DNA of 18,724 nucleotides from contig CAZMBD010000044.1 of assembly GCA_964564325.1 (NCBI GenBank), positions 1 to 18,724 of the forward strand, read 5' to 3'. A program made the position numbers and the translations under genes. Positions 15,176 to 18,724 of this stretch are shown here, piece after piece. The stretch is from JAAZMA01 sp964564325 (GTDB taxonomy: Bacteria; Bacillota; Clostridia; Tissierellales; Tepidimicrobiaceae). Each line of letters opens with the position of its first letter. Positions within the stretch are counted from its first letter, which is position 1. The notes below the pieces were generated by a model. It was not told the origin of the DNA. It saw nothing but the letters and a program-made list of their open reading frames with translations, and did not search any database.

Positions 15176-16285
15176 ATGGGTAGTCTTGTATTTAAAAATA
15201 TATATAAAATATATCCTGGGGATGTAGTTGCTGTAGAGGATTTTAATTTAGAAATAAAGGATAAGGAATTTGTCGTTTTAGTAGGGCCTTCAGGCTGTGG
15301 TAAATCAACTACACTTAGAATGGTGGCAGGACTTGAAGATATTTCTAAAGGAGAATTGTATATAGATGATAGGCTTGTAAATGATGTGCCACCGAAGGAT
15401 AGAGATATTGCCATGGTGTTTCAAAACTATGCATTATATCCTCATATGACTGTATATGAAAATATGGCTTTTGGACTTAAATTAAAAAAGGTGCCAAAGG
15501 ATGAAATAGATAAAAAAGTAAGGGCTGCATCTAAATCTTTGGGCATTGAAGATTTATTAGATAGAAAGCCTAAGGAATTATCTGGTGGGCAAAGCCAAAG
15601 AGTTGCATTGGGGAGAGCCATAGTAAGAAATCCTAAAGTGTTTTTAATGGATGAACCATTATCTAATTTAGATGCAAAGCTTAGAGTGCAAACTAGAGCT
15701 GAGATTATTAAATTGCATAATGAATTACAAACTACTTTTATTTATGTAACTCATGATCAAACAGAAGCTATGACTATGGGGGATAGAATAGTTATAATGA
15801 AAGATGGTCTTATTCAACAAGCTGCAACACCTCAAGAGGTATATGAAAAGCCAGCAAATTTATTTGTAGCAGGATTTATAGGTAGCCCACAAATGAATTT
15901 TATTGATGTAGATATTGTTGGAGATGTGAATAATTGTGAATTAGTATTTGGCAATACAAAAATTAGCCTTCCAGAAGGAAAGGCAAAATTATTAAAGGAA
16001 AAAGGTTATATGAATAAGAAGGTAATTATGGGCATAAGGCCCGAAGATATTCATGACGAATCAGCATTTATAGAGGCATCTAAAGATAGTGTAGTAAATG
16101 CAAAAGTAGATATGGTAGAGAGAATGGGTTCAGAAACGTATTTATATTTAATAGTAGAAGGACTAAAGACAATAGCAAGGGTGGATTCTAGAAGTAAAGC
16201 GAGAATAGGAGATAATGTAGAATTAGCCTTTGACAAAAATAGACTATATTTATTTGATAAAGAAACGGAGAAGGCAATTTTATAA
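15176..16285 (+). CDS. Sugar ABC transporter ATP-binding protein (MsmX/UgpC type)
   Basis: A 369-residue ATPase. Walker A is GPSGCGKST (residues 37-45), the Q-loop is VFQNYALYPHMT (81-92), the signature is LSGGQSQRVALGRA (135-148), Walker B is VFLMDE (155-160) and the H-loop histidine is H193 in THDQTEAM. The C-terminal third is the TOBE/MalK-type regulatory domain (IRPEDI near 285). It drives the CUT1 permeases upstream. I chose ATG 15176: AAAGGA stands eight bases before it, whereas ATG 15167 would leave no spacing. Having a dedicated ATPase in the operon is less usual in Firmicutes, where one shared MsmX often serves many systems. Confidence 0.95.
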   Translation: MGSLVFKNIYKIYPGDVVAVEDFNLEIKDKEFVVLVGPSGCGKSTTLRMVAGLEDISKGELYIDDRLVNDVPPKDRDIAMVFQNYALYPHMTVYENMAFGLKLKKVPKDEIDKKVRAASKSLGIEDLLDRKPKELSGGQSQRVALGRAIVRNPKVFLMDEPLSNLDAKLRVQTRAEIIKLHNELQTTFIYVTHDQTEAMTMGDRIVIMKDGLIQQAATPQEVYEKPANLFVAGFIGSPQMNFIDVDIVGDVNNCELVFGNTKISLPEGKAKLLKEKGYMNKKVIMGIRPEDIHDESAFIEASKDSVVNAKVDMVERMGSETYLYLIVEGLKTIARVDSRSKARIGDNVELAFDKNRLYLFDKETEKAIL

Positions 16286-16302
16286 TGGAGGAGTAAGATA
16301 AT

Positions 16303-17157
16303 ATGGACATAGTTTCTACAAAAGAAATATTACTAGATGCCAAAAAGAATAAATATGCAATTCCAGCTTTTAATATACACAATTTGGAAACCTTTCAAGC
16401 GGTATTAGACGGGGCATTTGAAATGAAGTCACCTGTAATAATTGCTACTACTCCTGGAACTATTGATTATGCAGGTTTAGATTATTTAGTAGCTATAGCT
16501 AAAATTGGGGCTAAAAGATATGATATACCAGTGGCACTACATTTAGACCATTGTACTGATGTGGGATTTTTAAAGGAGTGTATAAGAGCAGGATATAAAT
16601 CAGTAATGATAGATGCTTCCCAATTAGATTATAGTGAGAATATAGAGATAACTAAAGAAGTAGTAAAATTTGCCCATAAATATGGAGCTACTGTAGAGGC
16701 AGAATTAGGGAAAATTGGTGGAGTTGAAGATAATATAGTAGTGGATGAAAAGGATGCTTATTTAACTGATCCAAATATGGCCTTGGACTTTGTACAAAAA
16801 ACAGAGGTAGATTCTTTGGCCGTAGCCATAGGAACTGCTCATGGGGTGTATAAATTTAAACCAGAGTTGGATTTTGAAAGATTAGATAAAATGAATAATA
16901 TAATAGATGTTCCACTAGTTTTACATGGAGCATCAGGTGTTGGCAATGAGGATATAGAAAAGGCAGTAAGCCTTGGAATTTGTAAAATCAATATATCTAC
17001 AGAATTAAAAATACCATTCTCTTTGGAAATTAAAAAATATTTTGATGAAAATCCAAAGGCCAATGATCCAAGAAAATATTTTACTCCAGCTAAGGAAGCA
17101 GTAAAAGATATAGTTATGAATAAAATTAAAATCTGTGGTTCTTATAATAGAGCATAG
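16303..17157 (+). CDS. gatY: Class II tagatose-1,6-bisphosphate aldolase (GatY/KbaY type)
   Basis: A 284-residue zinc-dependent aldolase, the same length as E. coli GatY and colinear with it in memory (VSTKEILLDAKKNKYAIPAF, FNIHNLET, SVMIDAS, VEAELG, GTAHG, LVLHGASG, ICKIN). Active-site D82 and zinc ligands H83, H180 and H208 fall at the same positions as in the enterobacterial enzymes. It cleaves tagatose 1,6-bisphosphate to DHAP and glyceraldehyde 3-phosphate. After D82-H83 the residue is Cys where GatY usually has a second His; it is not a known ligand. Fructose-bisphosphate aldolase activity is an alternative, but the AgaS and kinase context favours tagatose. The ATG at 16303 follows GGAGGAG. 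Confidence 0.92.
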   Translation: MDIVSTKEILLDAKKNKYAIPAFNIHNLETFQAVLDGAFEMKSPVIIATTPGTIDYAGLDYLVAIAKIGAKRYDIPVALHLDHCTDVGFLKECIRAGYKSVMIDASQLDYSENIEITKEVVKFAHKYGATVEAELGKIGGVEDNIVVDEKDAYLTDPNMALDFVQKTEVDSLAVAIGTAHGVYKFKPELDFERLDKMNNIIDVPLVLHGASGVGNEDIEKAVSLGICKINISTELKIPFSLEIKKYFDENPKANDPRKYFTPAKEAVKDIVMNKIKICGSYNRA

Positions 17158-17173
17158 AATAGGAGGGATATAT

Positions 17174-18103
17174 TTGACTTTGACAATTACATTAAACCCT
17201 TCTATAGATAGAAGATATACTTTAGAGGAATTTGAAAAAGGTGAAATATTTAGGGCAAAAGATGTTCAGTATACGGCTGGAGGGAAAGGGCTAAATGTGA
17301 CTAGGGTAATAAAAAGTTTTCAGGAATCTGTAATGGCAACAGGGTTTTTAGGTGGCTTTAGTGGAGATTATATATTAAATGAATTGGATTCTATGGGAAT
17401 AGCTCATAATTTTATATCTATAGAAGGAGAGACTAGATCATGTTTAGCTATTATTTCAGATGATGGAGTACAGACAGAAATATTAGAGAGTGGACCTATT
17501 ATATCTGAAAAAGAAAAGGAAAAATTTCTAAAATTATATAGAAATATTATTAAAGATCACGATATTATTATAGCTTCAGGTAGTTTACCTAGAGGATTAG
17601 ATGTTTCTATTTATAAAGAATTAATAGAGATTGGAAAAGACATGAATAAAAAGTTTATACTAGATACTTCTGGGGAAGCTTTAAAATACGGTATTGAAGC
17701 TGCTCCATATTTAGTAAAGCCCAATAAAGAAGAATTAGAAAAACTTATGGGAGTTTCCATTAATTCAGAAGAGGATATTATTAATGGGGCTAATTATATA
17801 TTAAATAAGGGTGTAGAAATAGTAGTAGTATCTCTTGGAAAAGATGGTTCTATGATTTTTTATGATAATGAAATTTACAGAGTAAAAGCACCAAATATTA
17901 AGGCGATAAATCCAGTAGGTTCTGGAGATTCTATGGTAGCAGGATTTGCCATATCTTTAATGAGAAAGTATGATTTTGAACATATGCTAAAATTTGCCAC
18001 AGCCTGTGGCACTGCCAATGCCATGGAATTGGAAACTGGAAAGGTAGATTCGAATAATGTGGATAGGATTATTGAAGAGATAAAAATAGAGAAGATGTCA
18101 TAA
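17174..18103 (+). CDS. PfkB-family kinase (tagatose-6-phosphate / 1-phosphofructokinase type)
   Basis: A 309-residue ribokinase-fold kinase. The N-terminal LNPSIDRRY (residues 7-15) and GGKGLNV (36-42) bind sugar phosphate. VKPNKEEL (181-188) and NPVGSGDSMVAGF (246-258) carry the anion hole and the catalytic base D252. This set is typical of LacC/FruK. In context it makes tagatose 1,6-bisphosphate for the preceding aldolase. The true start is TTG 17174, preceded by AGGAGGG; an open frame from 17135 overlaps the aldolase and carries the ribosome binding site inside. It is the last gene of the operon, followed by a long hairpin. Fructose 1-phosphate as substrate cannot be excluded by sequence. 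Confidence 0.9.
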   Translation: MTLTITLNPSIDRRYTLEEFEKGEIFRAKDVQYTAGGKGLNVTRVIKSFQESVMATGFLGGFSGDYILNELDSMGIAHNFISIEGETRSCLAIISDDGVQTEILESGPIISEKEKEKFLKLYRNIIKDHDIIIASGSLPRGLDVSIYKELIEIGKDMNKKFILDTSGEALKYGIEAAPYLVKPNKEELEKLMGVSINSEEDIINGANYILNKGVEIVVVSLGKDGSMIFYDNEIYRVKAPNIKAINPVGSGDSMVAGFAISLMRKYDFEHMLKFATACGTANAMELETGKVDSNNVDRIIEEIKIEKMS

Positions 18104-18136
18104 GAAAGACCTAAGGGTTGTCCCTTAGGTCTTTCT
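18103..18136 (+). terminator. Strong hairpin ending the amino-sugar operon
   Basis: Arms GAAAGACCTAAGGG (18104-18117) and CCCTTAGGTCTTTC (18122-18135) are perfectly paired around a TTGT loop, extended by one A-T pair. It begins at the stop codon of the last gene. The downstream T-run is poor (TCATGATTATTT), so termination may be incomplete, or rely on the pyrimidine-rich 3' arm. Confidence 0.75.
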
Positions 18137-18214
18137 CATGATTATTTCGGGGAATTTTTTCTAAGCATTTTCTAATATAATCTTTAAGTCATTTATAATG
18201 TTAATAATTCAAGT

Positions 18215-18236
18215 TGTTTTTCTTGGTAGAAAAACA
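18215..18236. promoter_or_regulatory. 22-bp perfect palindrome at the -35 of the asparaginase-type gene
   Basis: Arms TGTTTTTCT (18215-18223) and AGAAAAACA (18228-18236) are perfectly complementary around a TGGT spacer, and overlap the likely -35. A -35-like TTGGTA (18223-18228) and TATATA/TATAAT at 18247-18254 give a plausible promoter with an 18-20 bp spacer. Binding protein unknown. Confidence 0.4.
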
Positions 18237-18290
18237 TTTGTAAACATATATAATATAAGTAGAGAGATAAATTAGTTAGGAGTGATCAAA

Positions 18291-18724
18291 TTGGAATGGT
18301 CTATGATTGGTACATGGGAAATGGCTTTTGATGGTATAAATAAAGCTGCAAAAATTTTAGATGCAAATGGTACTGCAGGTGATGCAGTGGAAGTAGCAAT
18401 TAAGGAGGTAGAAGATTGTCCTGATTACACATCTGTAGGGTTTGGAGGACTTCCAAATGAATTGGGAGAGGTGGAATTAGATGCTGCTTATATGAATGGG
18501 AAAACATTAGGTATTGGAGCAGTGGCTGGTATGAAGGATTGCAAAAACCCCATAAGTGTAGCTAGACTTTTAAGCAAAGAAAAGTTTAATTCCTTTTTAG
18601 TGGGAGAAGGAGCAGAGAAATTTGCTACTTTAAATGGTTTTGAAAAGAAAAATATGTTGTCAAATAAGGCAAAGGCTCAATACGAAAAGCGTAAAAAAGA
18701 TATTGTAGAAAAAAATCTAAGTCC
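18291..18724 (+). CDS. N4-(beta-N-acetylglucosaminyl)-L-asparaginase-type Ntn hydrolase, 5' part only
   Basis: The first 144 codons are present, then the window ends. The start is TTG 18291 with TAGGAGTGATC upstream (LEWSMIGTWEMAF read as Met-Glu). Family-defining stretches of glycosylasparaginase are visible: GTWEMAFDGINKAA, GTAGDAVEVAIKEVEDCP, SVGFGGLPNELGEVELDA, GAVAGMKDCKNPISVARLL and VGEGAEKFA. This enzyme is made as a precursor that cuts itself to expose an N-terminal threonine; the cleavage site lies beyond the window. It splits GlcNAc from asparagine, or, in relatives, acts on isoaspartyl peptides or asparagine. It has its own promoter after the operon's hairpin. No signal peptide is seen, so it is cytoplasmic. 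Confidence 0.85.
   Translation, partial: MEWSMIGTWEMAFDGINKAAKILDANGTAGDAVEVAIKEVEDCPDYTSVGFGGLPNELGEVELDAAYMNGKTLGIGAVAGMKDCKNPISVARLLSKEKFNSFLVGEGAEKFATLNGFEKKNMLSNKAKAQYEKRKKDIVEKNLS

Noticed and set aside
16543..16560. Cys following D82-H83 of the aldolase as an active-site defect
   Set aside because: The catalytic Asp and all three zinc histidines are intact; the changed residue is not a known ligand, so loss of function is not indicated.
17135..17173. Upstream start for the PfkB kinase
   Set aside because: The extra 13 residues do not fit the family, overlap the aldolase 3' end and contain the AGGAGGG site that serves TTG 17174.

Overview
The window is AT-rich, with short intergenic gaps, strong AGGAGG-type ribosome binding sites, and frequent GTG and TTG starts. 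Every recognisable protein looks like a low-GC Firmicute. A clostridial relative, perhaps of the Tissierellales type, is the best guess, but the order is an inference and not shown by any marker gene. No rRNA, tRNA, CRISPR array, transposase or phage gene is visible.

Left part (1-5207). The window opens inside the last third of an oligopeptide-type ABC ATPase. A small coiled-coil gene follows with its own promoter, ending at a perfect hairpin that can terminate transcription from both sides. Facing it on the minus strand is a tightly overlapping three-gene operon: MoxR-type AAA+ ATPase, DUF58 protein, then a large membrane transglutaminase-like protein. This is the widespread MoxR/DUF58/TgpA arrangement, probably an envelope or chaperone-like system of unknown exact job.

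Middle part (5208-7560). A secreted protein gene of the copper-amine-oxidase-N-like 'stalk domain' type runs on the plus strand. It is broken by a 100-N assembly gap whose length cannot be correct, because the two halves are out of frame. Its C-terminus holds two diverged copies of a domain of about 70 residues that I do not recognise. Convergent to it is a secreted CE4 polysaccharide deacetylase with an acidic, coiled-coil linker. A bidirectional hairpin separates the two stops.

Right part (7587-18136). A single long operon appears to run from a sigma-A-type promoter with a perfect 12-bp palindrome (TGGTACGTACCA) just downstream. The order is: GntR/UTRA repressor, AgaS-type SIS sugar-phosphate isomerase/deaminase, CUT1 ABC transporter (lipoprotein plus two permeases), Gfo/Idh/MocA oxidoreductase with an unusual cysteine cluster, BadF/NAGK-type amino-sugar kinase, MsmX/UgpC-type ATPase, GatY/KbaY-type tagatose-bisphosphate aldolase, and PfkB tagatose-6-phosphate kinase. 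Together these read as uptake of a galactosamine-containing sugar, phosphorylation to an amino-sugar 6-phosphate, AgaS conversion to tagatose 6-phosphate, phosphorylation to tagatose 1,6-bisphosphate, and cleavage to DHAP and glyceraldehyde 3-phosphate. No N-acetyl deacetylase (AgaA/NagA) lies in the window. Either free galactosamine is the substrate, the deacetylase is elsewhere, or the oxidoreductase prepares the sugar.

Right edge. After a long hairpin, a separately promoted gene begins for a glycosylasparaginase-type N-terminal-nucleophile hydrolase, cut by the window end. The enzyme that splits GlcNAc-Asn next to an amino-sugar operon suggests glycoprotein-derived sugars, though this is an inference.
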